Positions 26,120 through 35,679 of a stretch of DNA of 64,000 nt are shown piece by piece. Below the pieces are notes generated by a model. That model was not told where the DNA came from and ran no database searches. It saw only the letters and a list, made by a program, of their open reading frames with translations. Position 1 is the stretch's first letter. Each line of letters opens with the position of its first letter. A program made the position numbers and the translations under genes. The stretch is from Neorhizobium galegae bv. officinalis (lineage in GTDB: Bacteria > Pseudomonadota > Alphaproteobacteria > Rhizobiales > Rhizobiaceae): NCBI GenBank assembly GCA_000985875.1, contig CCRI01000010.1, positions 186,001 through 250,000 of the forward strand. Direction: 5' to 3'.

Positions 26120-28813
26120 GTGGCTAAGTCTCTCGACAGTTTCAATTGTCGCTCCATCCTTACCGTAGGCGGTAAGGATTACGTTTACTACAGCCTTCCC
26201 AAGGCTGAGCAAAACGGTCTTGCCGGCGTCTCGAAGCTGCCCTTCTCCATGAAGGTGCTGCTCGAAAACCTGCTCCGCTTCGAAGACGGCCAGTCCGTCA
26301 CCAAGGAACAGATCCTTACCGTTGCCGAATGGCTGAACAACAAGGGTCTCACGGAAGCGGAAATCGCCTACCGTCCGGCCCGCGTGCTGATGCAGGACTT
26401 CACCGGCGTTCCCGCCGTCGTCGACCTTGCCGCGATGCGCGACGCGATGGTTTCGCTCGGCGGCGATCCGGAAAAGATCAACCCGCTCGTTCCCGTCGAT
26501 CTCGTGATCGACCACTCGGTCATCGTCGACGAGTTCGGCACGCCGACCGCGTTTGCGAAGAACGTCGAGCTCGAATACGAGCGCAACGGCGAGCGCTACC
26601 GCTTCCTGAAGTGGGGCCAGCAGGCGTTCAAGAATTTCCGCGTCGTTCCTCCGGGCACCGGCATCTGTCACCAGGTCAACCTCGAATATCTCGGCCAGAC
26701 TGTCTGGACCAAGGAAGAGGACGGCGAAACGATCGCTTATCCCGACACCTGCGTCGGCACCGATTCGCACACCACGATGATCAACGGCCTCGGCGTTCTC
26801 GGCTGGGGCGTCGGTGGTATCGAAGCGGAAGCCTCGATGCTCGGCCAGCCGGTCTCGATGCTGCTGCCTGAAGTCATCGGCTTCAAGCTCACCGGCAAGC
26901 TCAAGGAAGGCGTCACCGCGACCGACCTCGTGCTCACCGTCGTGCAGATGCTGCGCAAGAAGGGCGTGGTTTCCAAGTTCGTCGAATTCTTCGGTCCGGG
27001 CATGGACAACATGCCGCTCGCCGACCGCGCGACGATCGGCAACATGGGTCCGGAATACGGCGCGACCTGCGGCTTCTTCCCCGTAGACGGCGAAACCATC
27101 AACTACCTGACCATGTCCGGCCGCACGCTTGAGCGGATCGCGCTGGTCGAGGCCTATTCCAAGGTCCAGGGCATGTGGCGCGAAGGCGACGGTTCCGACC
27201 TCGTCTTCACCGATACGCTCGAACTCGACCTCAACGACGTCGTGCCTTCCATGGCCGGCCCGAAGCGTCCGGAAGGCCGCATCTCGCTCGACAAGATCGC
27301 TTCCGGTTTCGCCGGTTCGCTCGATACCGAATACAAGAAGCCCGGCCAGCTCGACAATCGTTACCCGGTCGAGGGCACGGATTTCGATCTCGGCCATGGC
27401 GACGTGGCGATTGCCGCGATCACCTCCTGCACCAACACGTCCAACCCGTCGGTGTTGATCGCTGCCGGCCTGCTCGCCCGCAACGCGGTTGCCAAGGGCC
27501 TGAAGTCCAAGCCGTGGGTCAAGACCTCGCTTGCACCGGGATCCCAGGTCGTCGGCGAATACCTTGCCAAGTCCGGCCTGCAGGCCGATCTCGACAAGCT
27601 CGGCTTCAATCTGGTCGGCTTCGGCTGCACCACCTGCATCGGCAATTCCGGCCCGCTGCCGGCGCCGATCTCGAAGACGATCAACGACAAGGGCCTGATC
27701 GCCGCCGGCGTGCTCTCGGGCAACCGTAACTTCGAAGGCCGTATTTCTCCGGACGTCCAGGCGAACTACCTCGCCTCGCCTCCGCTCGTCGTCGCCTATG
27801 CGCTGGCCGGTTCGGTCCAGAAGGATCTGACCACGGAACCGCTCGGCGAAGACCAGAACGGCAACCCGGTCTTCCTCAAGGACATCTGGCCGACCTCGAA
27901 GGAAGTCCAGGAATTCATCCTGAAATACGTCACCCGCGAACTTTACGAAACCAAGTATGCGGACGTCTTCAAGGGCGATGCGAACTGGCAGGCGGTCAAG
28001 GTTCCCCCGGGCCAGACCTATGCCTGGGACGACAATTCGACCTATGTGCAGAACCCGCCCTACTTCGTCGGCATGGGCAAGACCGGTTCCGGCCTCAAGA
28101 ACATCAAGGGCGCCCGCGTCCTCGGTCTCTTCGGCGACAAGATCACCACCGACCACATCTCGCCGGCCGGTTCGATCAAGGCTGCTTCGCCGGCCGGTGC
28201 GTACCTGACGGGCCATGGCGTCGGCGTTGCCGACTTCAACCAGTACGGCACGCGTCGCGGCAACCATGAAGTGATGATGCGCGGCACGTTCGCCAACATC
28301 CGCATCCGCAACTACATGCTCGGCCCGAACGGCAAGGAAGGCGGCTACACCTTCCACTATCCGTCCAAGGAAGAGATGTCGATCTACGACGCGGCCATGA
28401 AGTACAGGGAAGAGGGCGTTCCGCTGGTCATCTTCGCCGGCGTCGAATACGGCAACGGTTCGTCGCGCGACTGGGCCGCGAAGGGCACCAATCTTCTCGG
28501 CGTCAAGGCGGTCATCGCCCAGTCCTTCGAGCGTATCCACCGCTCGAACCTGGTCGGCATGGGCGTCGTTCCCTTCGTCTTCGAAGAGGGCACGACCTGG
28601 GCCAGCCTCGGCCTCAAGGGCGACGAGACAGTCGAGATTCTCGGTCTCGAAGGCGACATCAAGCCGCGCGAATGGAAGACCGCCAAGATCACCTACGGCG
28701 ACGGCACGGTGAAGGAAATCAACATCCTCTGCCGCATCGATACGCTCGACGAGGTCATCTACATGAACAATGGCGGCATCCTGCAGACCGTTCTGCGCGA
28801 CCTCGCTGCCTGA
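26120..28813 (+). CDS. acnA: Aconitate hydratase A
   Basis: Citric-acid-cycle enzyme interconverting citrate and isocitrate with a [4Fe-4S] cluster; in its apo form the family can bind RNA. 897 aa. Cluster cysteines are in ITSCTNTSNPS and GFGCTTCIGNSGPL; substrate-binding features include DLVIDHSV, VGTDSHTTM and GSSRDWAAKG. The likely start is the GTG at 26120 (VAKSLDSFNCRSIL), preceded by AGCGGGG; the frame is open further up to 26057 without family likeness. Divergent from ccmA. Confidence 0.97.
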   Translation: MAKSLDSFNCRSILTVGGKDYVYYSLPKAEQNGLAGVSKLPFSMKVLLENLLRFEDGQSVTKEQILTVAEWLNNKGLTEAEIAYRPARVLMQDFTGVPAVVDLAAMRDAMVSLGGDPEKINPLVPVDLVIDHSVIVDEFGTPTAFAKNVELEYERNGERYRFLKWGQQAFKNFRVVPPGTGICHQVNLEYLGQTVWTKEEDGETIAYPDTCVGTDSHTTMINGLGVLGWGVGGIEAEASMLGQPVSMLLPEVIGFKLTGKLKEGVTATDLVLTVVQMLRKKGVVSKFVEFFGPGMDNMPLADRATIGNMGPEYGATCGFFPVDGETINYLTMSGRTLERIALVEAYSKVQGMWREGDGSDLVFTDTLELDLNDVVPSMAGPKRPEGRISLDKIASGFAGSLDTEYKKPGQLDNRYPVEGTDFDLGHGDVAIAAITSCTNTSNPSVLIAAGLLARNAVAKGLKSKPWVKTSLAPGSQVVGEYLAKSGLQADLDKLGFNLVGFGCTTCIGNSGPLPAPISKTINDKGLIAAGVLSGNRNFEGRISPDVQANYLASPPLVVAYALAGSVQKDLTTEPLGEDQNGNPVFLKDIWPTSKEVQEFILKYVTRELYETKYADVFKGDANWQAVKVPPGQTYAWDDNSTYVQNPPYFVGMGKTGSGLKNIKGARVLGLFGDKITTDHISPAGSIKAASPAGAYLTGHGVGVADFNQYGTRRGNHEVMMRGTFANIRIRNYMLGPNGKEGGYTFHYPSKEEMSIYDAAMKYREEGVPLVIFAGVEYGNGSSRDWAAKGTNLLGVKAVIAQSFERIHRSNLVGMGVVPFVFEEGTTWASLGLKGDETVEILGLEGDIKPREWKTAKITYGDGTVKEINILCRIDTLDEVIYMNNGGILQTVLRDLAA

Positions 28814-28824
28814 TTTGGCAAGTT

Positions 28825-28852
28825 CTCCCCCTGGTCTAGCCAGGGGGAGTTT
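28825..28852 (+). terminator. Intrinsic terminator of acnA
   Basis: CTCCCCCTGG and CCAGGGGGAG form a 10-bp perfect stem with a TCTAG loop followed by a short T-run, 11 nt after the acnA stop. Confidence 0.75.
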
Positions 28853-28875
28853 CCCCTTATGCTCATGCTTTTTCT

Positions 28876-28994
28876 CCCTCATTCCTGTGCTCGTCACAGG
28901 AATCCAGCCAGCCCAAGTCTTTGGGCTGAAAAGAGTCTTCCGACCCGATAGACATCGGGTCACTGGATTCCTGTGACAAGCACAGGAATGAGGG
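28876..28994. repeat. 119-bp cruciform-type palindromic element
   Basis: Outer arms of about 32 bp (CCCTCATTCCTGTGCTCGTC on the left, inverted on the right) match except at one base. Between them are two smaller hairpins: AGCCCAA/TTGGGCT and GACCCGAT/ATCGGGTC. It differs in sequence from the CTCCCC family and lies between acnA and a TauE/SafE gene. This layout is typical of mobile palindromic units that carry no gene. Confidence 0.8.
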
Positions 28995-29078
28995 TGGGTG
29001 GTGTCTTCTGTCCCAACCAAATCGCGACGCCGGCTCATTTTGCCAGGCAACTATCCAAACACCCAAGGTCCCTTGCCC

Positions 29079-29816
29079 TTGACCGTCGTCATCCTCATCG
29101 GAATGGCCGTCACCGTTTTCCTGACATCGCTGCTCTCGGGAATTTTCGGCATGGCGGGCGGGCTTATCCTGCTCTGGGTGCTGCTTTTCCTCTTTCCCGT
29201 CGGTACCGCGATCGCCATCCACGGCGTCATCCAGACGGTCTCGAACGGGTCGCGCGCCTGGTTCTCGCGCGCCTATATCGACTACCGCATTCTCGGCATC
29301 CTGGGCCTCGGGCTCGTCATCTCGAGCATCATCCTGCTGATCGTCGACTATCAGCCGGATCTCATCGTCGTGTCGATCGCCATCGGGCTGATGCCGATCC
29401 TCGTCTGGATGCCGGTCTCGAAACTGCGGCTCGATGCCTCGAAACCGCTGCATGCACTGGCCTGCGGGCTGATCGCCGGAGCGCTGACGGTCGGCGTCGG
29501 CGTGTCGGGGCCGACGATCGACATTTTCTTCATCCGCACGACGATGGACCGGCGCAAGGTGATCGCCACCAAGGCTGCGGTACAGGTCGCCTCGCATGCA
29601 ACGAAGGTGGTGTTCTACTGGAATGCGGCCTCTGACCTGCCGGCTGCCGAGTGGATTGCGGTGCTGGTCGCGGCGCCGATCGCGATCCTCGGGGCGCGGG
29701 CCGGCAACGACATACTGCAGAAGATGACCGACCAGAATTTCCGCGCCTGGACGCGTTGGATCGTCACCGGCGTAGGTGCCGTTTATTTTACTCAAGGCCT
29801 GCTCAAACTGATTTGA
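29079..29816 (+). CDS. TauE/SafE-family permease
   Basis: Second TauE/SafE-type membrane protein of the window, 245 aa from a TTG with AAGG upstream. The GTG at 28998, just after the palindromic element, would add 27 hydrophilic residues. Motifs: SGIFGMAGGLILLW in the first repeat and TVGVGVSGPTIDIFF in the second; about eight helices. Not closely similar by eye to the copy at 4660. Substrate not known. Confidence 0.82.
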   Translation: MTVVILIGMAVTVFLTSLLSGIFGMAGGLILLWVLLFLFPVGTAIAIHGVIQTVSNGSRAWFSRAYIDYRILGILGLGLVISSIILLIVDYQPDLIVVSIAIGLMPILVWMPVSKLRLDASKPLHALACGLIAGALTVGVGVSGPTIDIFFIRTTMDRRKVIATKAAVQVASHATKVVFYWNAASDLPAAEWIAVLVAAPIAILGARAGNDILQKMTDQNFRAWTRWIVTGVGAVYFTQGLLKLI

Positions 29817-30011
29817 CCTCGGCGCGTTTTTCGCGAAGTTTGATGTCCAGGGAAACGCATTCGGAAACCGATCAAATATCCGGTCTTCACCCCTTCGTGA
29901 CTTTCTCTTGAGGGGGGCTGGTGGTTACTTTCCGCCATCCCGTGCGTTAGGCCCTTGATCGCCGCGAGCAATCGTGGATAACAGTTGCCCTGATAAAAAG
30001 GTCTGCCACCC

Positions 30012-30761
30012 ATGCCCTCTCGTTTTCGCTCCGTACTCCTTGTTGCGGGCCTGTTCTATGCGGGCGCTGCATTTGCAGGAGAGGTCAGGGCGCCGAAGGG
30101 CGTGATCGAACTCTTTACCTCCCAGGGCTGCTCCTCCTGCCCGCCGGCCGACGCCGCTCTGGGTGAGTTGGTGGCGCAGGGAGACATGGTCGTGCTTTCC
30201 TACCATGTCGATTACTGGAACTATCTCGGCTGGACCGACACACTGAGTTCCAAGGAAAATACCGAGCGTCAATATGGTTATGCCAAGACGCTGGGCCGGA
30301 GCGGGGTCTATACTCCCCAGGCCGTCATCAACGGCCGAGATCATGTCAAGGGCACCGACCTCACGATCATCAACGACAAGGTGAAGGCACTCGGCCAAAC
30401 CGGCAAGGGGCTCGACGTCCCGGTCACCGCGGCGATGCGCGGCGACGAAATCGAAATCGAGATCGGCGACGGCAAGGGGCAGGCTGACGTCGTCGTCGCG
30501 TATTTCACAAAGCGCCAGCTGGTGGATGTCACCAAGGGTGAAAACAGCGGCAAGACGATGGAATATTGGCACGCCGTCTACGACGTGCAGTCGGTCGGCA
30601 CCTGGAACGGCCAGAGCATGAAGCTGACCCTGCCGGGCAAGCTGATGGGCAAGTCGAAGAAGGATGGCTGCGCGATCCTGCTGCAGACATCCGGCCCGGG
30701 CGGCGAGCCTGCGGCAATTCTCGGCGCGACCGTGCTGATGGCAGGCCGCAAGAAATACTGA
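30012..30761 (+). CDS. Secreted DUF1223 thioredoxin-fold protein
   Basis: 249-aa DUF1223 protein with a Sec signal peptide (cleavage near AAFAGE). The thioredoxin-like motif is TSQGCSSCPPADAAL, with cysteines at CSSC, then VLSYHVDYWNYLGWTD and YTPQAVINGRDHVKGTD, which mark the family. Function unknown; a periplasmic redox role is plausible from the CxxC. Stands alone. Confidence 0.87.
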   Translation: MPSRFRSVLLVAGLFYAGAAFAGEVRAPKGVIELFTSQGCSSCPPADAALGELVAQGDMVVLSYHVDYWNYLGWTDTLSSKENTERQYGYAKTLGRSGVYTPQAVINGRDHVKGTDLTIINDKVKALGQTGKGLDVPVTAAMRGDEIEIEIGDGKGQADVVVAYFTKRQLVDVTKGENSGKTMEYWHAVYDVQSVGTWNGQSMKLTLPGKLMGKSKKDGCAILLQTSGPGGEPAAILGATVLMAGRKKY

Positions 30762-31053
30762 CCGCGGGTGCGGTTCCTAGCTTGCCTGATTGTGCGTGAA
30801 CTCTTGTTGGCGGCCCGATCCAATAACATTGGGGGGCTGGGGGTAAGGGTCAATGCACCAGACCGGGCCATATGGCGCTGAAAACGGCGCCAACCAACGA
30901 TGCCAATCTCGCTTCGAAATCGGGCACTCTTTTGTTCGAAATGGGGCAAGAATAAAATCGTGACGGTTCGTTCCGGGCGAATTGCCGGGTTGATTTTTAC
31001 GGCCTCTCGGGCACACTGTCACATCTCTGACATTTGACGATTTGGGAGTCTTG

Positions 31054-31443
31054 ATGACAGATCAGCCGGATTTACCCGGGAGCCAGAGACCCCGGGACGC
31101 AGCCGTCGTCGTCGATCTCAGTGAATATCGGCAGAACCGCGATCCCGCACCGGTCACCTTCCACCGGCGCGAACTCGATGCGATTTTAAGGATTTACGGC
31201 CGAATGGTCGGCGAGGGGGAGTGGAAGGACTACGCGATCGACCATCTCAAGGACCGGGCCGTGTTCTCCGTCTTCAAACGCTCCGGCGAAAGCCCGCTCT
31301 TCCGAATCGAAAAGAACCCGAAGCTCGCTGGCAAGCAGGGCGCCTACTCCGTGATGAACACCCATGGCATGATCATGAAACGCGGCCATGAACTGCCGCA
31401 GGTGCTCAAGGTGTTCGACAAGGTGCTGAAACTGATCGACTGA
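31054..31443 (+). CDS. DUF2794 protein
   Basis: 129-aa cytoplasmic protein of the alphaproteobacterial DUF2794 family, function unknown. ATG at 31054 with GGGAG upstream. Recognisable stretches are VTFHRRELDAILRIYGRMV, RDRAVFSVF-like KDRAVFSVFKR and RIEKNPKLAGKQGAYSV. The 290 bases upstream hold no gene that I can support. Confidence 0.82.
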   Translation: MTDQPDLPGSQRPRDAAVVVDLSEYRQNRDPAPVTFHRRELDAILRIYGRMVGEGEWKDYAIDHLKDRAVFSVFKRSGESPLFRIEKNPKLAGKQGAYSVMNTHGMIMKRGHELPQVLKVFDKVLKLID

Positions 31444-31452
31444 GGCGGCGTT

Positions 31453-32010
31453 CTATTCGGTGAACAGCGAGCCGGGATAGACGCCAGGATCCGGATCGGT
31501 TTCATTGCCCTCGCCGAGCGAGACCTGCATCAGCACCGTATCTTGCCACTTCCCGTGCTTGAAGCCGGTGCCCTTCAGGGTGCCCGTCAGTTCGAAGCCG
31601 AGGCCACGATGAAGGCCAACGGAGGCGGGGCTTGCACCGCCGATGACGGCGACCATCTGGCGGAAGCCCAGCGCCTCGCAGCGCACCACCAGTTCCTTGA
31701 GCAGCGCCTTTCCGACGCCCTTGCCGCGCGCTTCCGGTGCCAGGTAGATCGAATCCTCGACCAGCCAGCGATAGGCCGGGCGGGTCCGGAAGGCGGATGC
31801 ATAGGCATAACCGAGGAGGGTGCCGTCTTCCTGTTCCGCTGCGATATAGGGGTAACCTTTGGCGCGGATCGCCTCGAAACGAGCCGTCATCTCCGCCTGG
31901 TCCGGCGGGGTGAGTTCATAGCTTGCGGTGCCGTTCAGCACGCTGTCGCGATAGATATCGGTGATGGTCGGAAGATCGGCGGGGGAGGCGTCGCGGAGAT
32001 TGAATGTCAT
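31453..32010 (-). CDS. GNAT N-acetyltransferase (phosphinothricin acetyltransferase-like)
   Basis: 185-aa acetyl-CoA-dependent acetyltransferase. The GNAT fold is visible: ADLPTITDIYRDSVLNGTASYE, the acetyl-CoA loop EARGKGVGKALLKEL and GGASPASVGLHRGLGFE. This pattern is close to the PAT/MnaT group, which acetylates phosphinothricin-like compounds or methionine analogues. Actual substrate unknown. Convergent with the DUF2794 gene. Confidence 0.87.
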   Translation of the reverse strand: MTFNLRDASPADLPTITDIYRDSVLNGTASYELTPPDQAEMTARFEAIRAKGYPYIAAEQEDGTLLGYAYASAFRTRPAYRWLVEDSIYLAPEARGKGVGKALLKELVVRCEALGFRQMVAVIGGASPASVGLHRGLGFELTGTLKGTGFKHGKWQDTVLMQVSLGEGNETDPDPGVYPGSLFTE

Positions 32011-32071
32011 TGAGATTCAGGCCGTTGAAAGGAATGGCCGAAGACTATGCTGCGGCGCGAAGCCGGGCAAT

Positions 32072-32102
32072 AAAAAAGGCGGCCCGGAGGCCGCCTTTTT
32101 CG
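32072..32102 (-). terminator. Intrinsic terminator of the Bax-inhibitor-1 gene
   Basis: AAAGGCGGCC and GGCCGCCTTT form the stem, followed on the minus strand by TTTTTTATT. Located 18 nt past the stop of the minus-strand gene. Confidence 0.8.
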
Positions 32103-32119
32103 TGTTCGCATTCCTCGAA

Positions 32120-32902
32120 TTAGTTGTTCCGGTTGCCCAGGAACTGGAGGAGGAACGTGAAGAGGTTGATGAAGTCGAGGTAGAGGGTCAGAGCGCCCAT
32201 GATGGCCTTGCGGCCAGCAACCGCGACGTCGTCGCCGTCAAAGTACATTTCCTTGATCTTCTGCGTATCGTAGGCGGTGAGGCCTGCGAAGATCAGCACG
32301 CCGATCGCGGAGATCGCGAAGCCGAGGGCCGAAGACGCCAGGAAGATGTTGACGATCGAGGCGATGATCAGGCCGAACAGGCCCATGATCAGGAACGAGC
32401 CCATGCCCGACAGGCTTCTCTTCGTCGTGTAGCCGTACAGCGACAGGGCGCCGAAGGAGGCGGCCGTGATGAAGAACGTCTGCACGATGCTCTGCGAGGT
32501 GTAGATCAGGAAGATCGACGAGAGCGAGAGGCCCATCAGGGCCGCGTAGCCCCAGAAAGTGGCCTGTGCCGCGCCGACGCTCATCTTATGAACGCGGAAG
32601 CTCAGGAAGAACACCACTGCGAGCGGCGCGAGCATCACGACCCAGCGAAGCGGCGAACCGTAGATCGCAGCGCCAAGGCTGGTCAGCAGGATGCCGTTCG
32701 GAAGCCGGGCGACAGCTGCGGCTGCATCGGTCGTCGTTGCGAGGGCCGAGATACCATAGGCGGCGATACCGGTGATAGCCAAGCCGACAGCCATCAGGTT
32801 GTAGACCTTCAGCATGTAGGCACGCAGGCCTTCATCGATCATCGCGCCGGACTGGGCGCGACCCTGCGCCACCCGGGTCTGGTAGTTGTTAAAGTCAGCC
32901 AT
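32120..32902 (-). CDS. Bax inhibitor-1 / YccA family membrane protein
   Basis: 260-aa seven-helix membrane protein of the BI-1/YbhL/YccA family; members modulate FtsH proteolysis or act as pH-sensitive calcium leak channels. Seen: a hydrophilic N-terminus (RVAQGRAQSGAMIDEG), YMLKVYNLMAVGLAITG, and the C-terminal aspartate-bearing AGLTAYDTQKIKEMY plus YLDFINLF. Strong ribosome site (AGAGGAAACA). Its leader is a candidate ybhL-leader RNA. Confidence 0.93.
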   Translation of the reverse strand: MADFNNYQTRVAQGRAQSGAMIDEGLRAYMLKVYNLMAVGLAITGIAAYGISALATTTDAAAAVARLPNGILLTSLGAAIYGSPLRWVVMLAPLAVVFFLSFRVHKMSVGAAQATFWGYAALMGLSLSSIFLIYTSQSIVQTFFITAASFGALSLYGYTTKRSLSGMGSFLIMGLFGLIIASIVNIFLASSALGFAISAIGVLIFAGLTAYDTQKIKEMYFDGDDVAVAGRKAIMGALTLYLDFINLFTFLLQFLGNRNN

Positions 32903-33000
32903 TGTTTCCTCTTTAAGCTCCGGAATTATTCACGGTGTCGGGCCCCCTTTTTACGGACCCAGGCGCCGCTGCGGAGCTCCAGCAAGCCTGCGCATAAATA
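32903..33000 (-). promoter_or_regulatory. Possible ybhL-leader RNA upstream of the Bax-inhibitor-1 gene
   Basis: The leader on the minus strand can form TGGGTCC/GGGCCCG around an A-rich loop. It also contains GGAGCTCC, which can pair with the GGAGCTT lying next to the ribosome site. A conserved leader motif is known upstream of ybhL genes in alphaproteobacteria; the gene context fits, but the match to that motif was not computed. Confidence 0.4.
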
Positions 33001-33135
33001 TGATGCGAGATCGCTTCACATACAAGAGGTGCGACAAGCGAAAAACGCAAGCTGTCAGGCCCCTTTAGCAACCTATGGGACGTTCTGACGGGATTTTGAT
33101 CAGAGAGTTAACGAGAAATACTACCTCTGGGAGAA

Positions 33136-35679
33136 TTAGAGCTCGCGCAGCACCGGCGCGGCCTTCTGCCCTAATATGCGCCATGTGCCGGCGAGGCCTA
33201 TTCCAACGGTCAAAACCAGAGAAACGGCGAGCGTCAGCACCGCAACGTCGGGCAGGAAGACCGACTGGAGGCGCATGATGCGGCTGACGACGAACCATGC
33301 GGAGAGGCCGCCGGCGAGAAGCGCGAAGAGCGCCGTCGCCGTTCCAAGGATCATGTATTCGTAGCTGAACGCGCGCATCAGCATGCTGCGCGTGCCGCCG
33401 AGTGTCTTCAGGATGACGGCGTCATGGGTGCGGGCCCTGTTGCCGGCGGCGAGCGCGCCGGCAAGCACCAGCACGGAGGCGATCAATGCAACGGCCGCTG
33501 CGGCCCGGATCGCGGTCGCAAGCTGGCCGACGAGCTGATCGACGATATCGATCGCATCCTTCACCCGGACGCTGGTGATGGTCGGATAGGCGTTGGTGAC
33601 GGCGCGCAGGATCGAGGCTTCCTGCTGGGCGGTGGCCGAAGGATCGCTGAGCGTCGCGAGCCAGGCATGCGGTGCGCCCCGGAAGGTGTTGGGCGAAAAG
33701 ACCATCACGAAATTGATCGAGAGCGATTCCCACTCGACCTTTCGGAAATTGGCGATGCGGGCGGTGATATTGCGGCCGAGCACGTTGACGGTGACGGTAT
33801 CGCCGATCTTCAGGCCGAGTTCGCCGGCCTCTTCCGCCGAGAAGGAGACCAGCGGCTCGCCGGTATAGTCGGCGCTCCACCATTCTCCCGCCGTCAGCGC
33901 GGAATTGGATGGCAGCTTGTCCTCGTAGGTGATGCCGCGGTCGCCGCGCAGCACCCAGCGGCCGGCGGGCGGCACGTTCATCTGGGTCACGTCCTGGCCG
34001 TTGAAGGCGAGGATTCTTCCGCGCAGCATCGGCACCTGGGTGATCGCACCCTCCGGCGCCTGCTGTTTCAGGATGTTGACGAAACCGTCGCGCTCCGATC
34101 CCTGGATGTCGACGAAGAAGAAATTCGGCGCCTGCTGGGCGATGCTGCCGGTCAGCTGGCGGCGCATGTTGCCGTCGATCAGGGCGAGCGTCACGAGAAG
34201 GGCAAGGCCGAGGCCGAGGGACAATACGACCGACGGCGTCAGCGCGCCGGGCCGGTGGATATTGCCGATCGCCAGCCGCAGCGCCGGCGAGTTGACCCGC
34301 GGACTTCTTCTGGCAAGCGCGGCAATCAGGGCTGCCACGAGGCGCAGAAGCACAAAGGCTCCGGCGACGGCGGCGAGGAAAACCGAGGCGATGAAGCGTT
34401 CCTCGGCGGAGATGATCGCGAGTGCCGCCAAGGTGGCGAGCGCCAGACCGGCCGCGAGAAGATAAGGCCAGGAGGGAAGGCGGGTGTTGTCGAAGCTCTG
34501 TTCGCGGAAAAGCGCGGTCGCCGGCACTTCGCGGGCATGGCCGAGCGGCAGAACCGCGAAAGCGAAGGTGATCAGGATGCCGAACAATGCGGCGAGCGCG
34601 AGCGCCGAGGGGTAGAAGGTGACTTCCTTCGGAACCGGCAGCACGCCTTCGAGGAATTGCAGCGCGACGAAGGGCGAGACGGCGCCGATGACGAGGCCGA
34701 TCAGGATGCCGATCACCGCAAGCAGCATGATCTGGATGAGATAGATCATCGTCACGACCGAGGCCGGCGCGCCGAGGCATTTGAAGGTGGCGATCGTGGT
34801 GCGCTTGGCGTCGAGGAAGGCGCGCACGGCATTGGCGACGCCGACGCCGCCGACGATCAATGCCGTCAGGCCGACGAGCGTCAGGAATTGCGAGAACCGA
34901 TCGACGTTTTCGGTCAGCGAAGGGGCCGCGCGATCACTGGTGCGCACAGACCAGCCGGCGCTCGGAAATTCGCGATTGGCGCGGGCGGCGAGCGTCGAGC
35001 GGGTCGAGGGATCATCGAGCCGCACCTTGTAGGCATGTTCGACGAGGCTGCCGGTGGTGATCAGGCCGGAGGCCGCGAGTGCCTCGCGGCTGACGATCAG
35101 GCGTGGCGCGAAGCCGAAACCGTCGGAAAGCGCGTCGGGCTCGGCGGTGATCGTGCCGCGCAAAGTCAGCCGGGCGTTGCCCAGCAGAAGCTGGTCACCC
35201 TCCTTGAGGCCGAGGCGTTCCAGCAGAAGCGGTGCCGCCAGCGCGCCAAAGGTCTCTCCCTGCCTGCCAATAAGGTCGGGCAGCGGCGCGGAAGGTTTGG
35301 CGCCGAAACTGCCGTAGAGCGGATAGGCGTCGTCCACCGCCTTGACCTCGACCAGCGCCTGCTCGGTACCGTCAGGCTTGCGGGCCATGGAGCGCAGGCT
35401 GGTGGACAAGGAGACCTTGCCGAGGCTGGTGAGGAACGCGCGTTCCTGGTCGGTGGCTTCGCGGTTGTTCAGTTCGAAACGGATGTCGCCCGCAAGGATT
35501 TCCTGGCCCTGGGAGGCGATGGCACCGGTGATGGCGCGCGATACCGAGTTGACGGCCGCAATCGCCCCGGTGCCGAGCGCGATGCAGGCGAGGAAGATGT
35601 AGAAGCCGGCAAGCCCGCCGCGCATTTCGCGCAGCGCCAGGCGGAAGGAAATCGAGAGGCGCGGAAAGGCCTGCCTCAT
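33136..35679 (-). CDS. ABC transporter permease, FtsX-like (YbbP type)
   Basis: 847-aa inner-membrane protein with two FtsX domains, as in E. coli YbbP. N-terminal helix and large periplasmic region, a central cluster of helices (about residues 255-420 and 470-500), another periplasmic region and three C-terminal helices. No channel for small solutes is implied; the family resembles MacB/LolCE mechanotransmission exporters. Overlaps the ATPase gene by 4 bp (ATGA) and lies opposite tesA, the classic ybbAP-tesA arrangement. Confidence 0.9.
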   Translation of the reverse strand: MRQAFPRLSISFRLALREMRGGLAGFYIFLACIALGTGAIAAVNSVSRAITGAIASQGQEILAGDIRFELNNREATDQERAFLTSLGKVSLSTSLRSMARKPDGTEQALVEVKAVDDAYPLYGSFGAKPSAPLPDLIGRQGETFGALAAPLLLERLGLKEGDQLLLGNARLTLRGTITAEPDALSDGFGFAPRLIVSREALAASGLITTGSLVEHAYKVRLDDPSTRSTLAARANREFPSAGWSVRTSDRAAPSLTENVDRFSQFLTLVGLTALIVGGVGVANAVRAFLDAKRTTIATFKCLGAPASVVTMIYLIQIMLLAVIGILIGLVIGAVSPFVALQFLEGVLPVPKEVTFYPSALALAALFGILITFAFAVLPLGHAREVPATALFREQSFDNTRLPSWPYLLAAGLALATLAALAIISAEERFIASVFLAAVAGAFVLLRLVAALIAALARRSPRVNSPALRLAIGNIHRPGALTPSVVLSLGLGLALLVTLALIDGNMRRQLTGSIAQQAPNFFFVDIQGSERDGFVNILKQQAPEGAITQVPMLRGRILAFNGQDVTQMNVPPAGRWVLRGDRGITYEDKLPSNSALTAGEWWSADYTGEPLVSFSAEEAGELGLKIGDTVTVNVLGRNITARIANFRKVEWESLSINFVMVFSPNTFRGAPHAWLATLSDPSATAQQEASILRAVTNAYPTITSVRVKDAIDIVDQLVGQLATAIRAAAAVALIASVLVLAGALAAGNRARTHDAVILKTLGGTRSMLMRAFSYEYMILGTATALFALLAGGLSAWFVVSRIMRLQSVFLPDVAVLTLAVSLVLTVGIGLAGTWRILGQKAAPVLREL

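Noticed and set aside
26099..29050. A 983-codon open frame on the minus strand opposite acnA
   Set aside because: It mirrors acnA codons in a GC-rich genome; the peptide is full of Asp/Arg/Glu-rich low-complexity stretches, resembles no family, and runs through the palindromic element.
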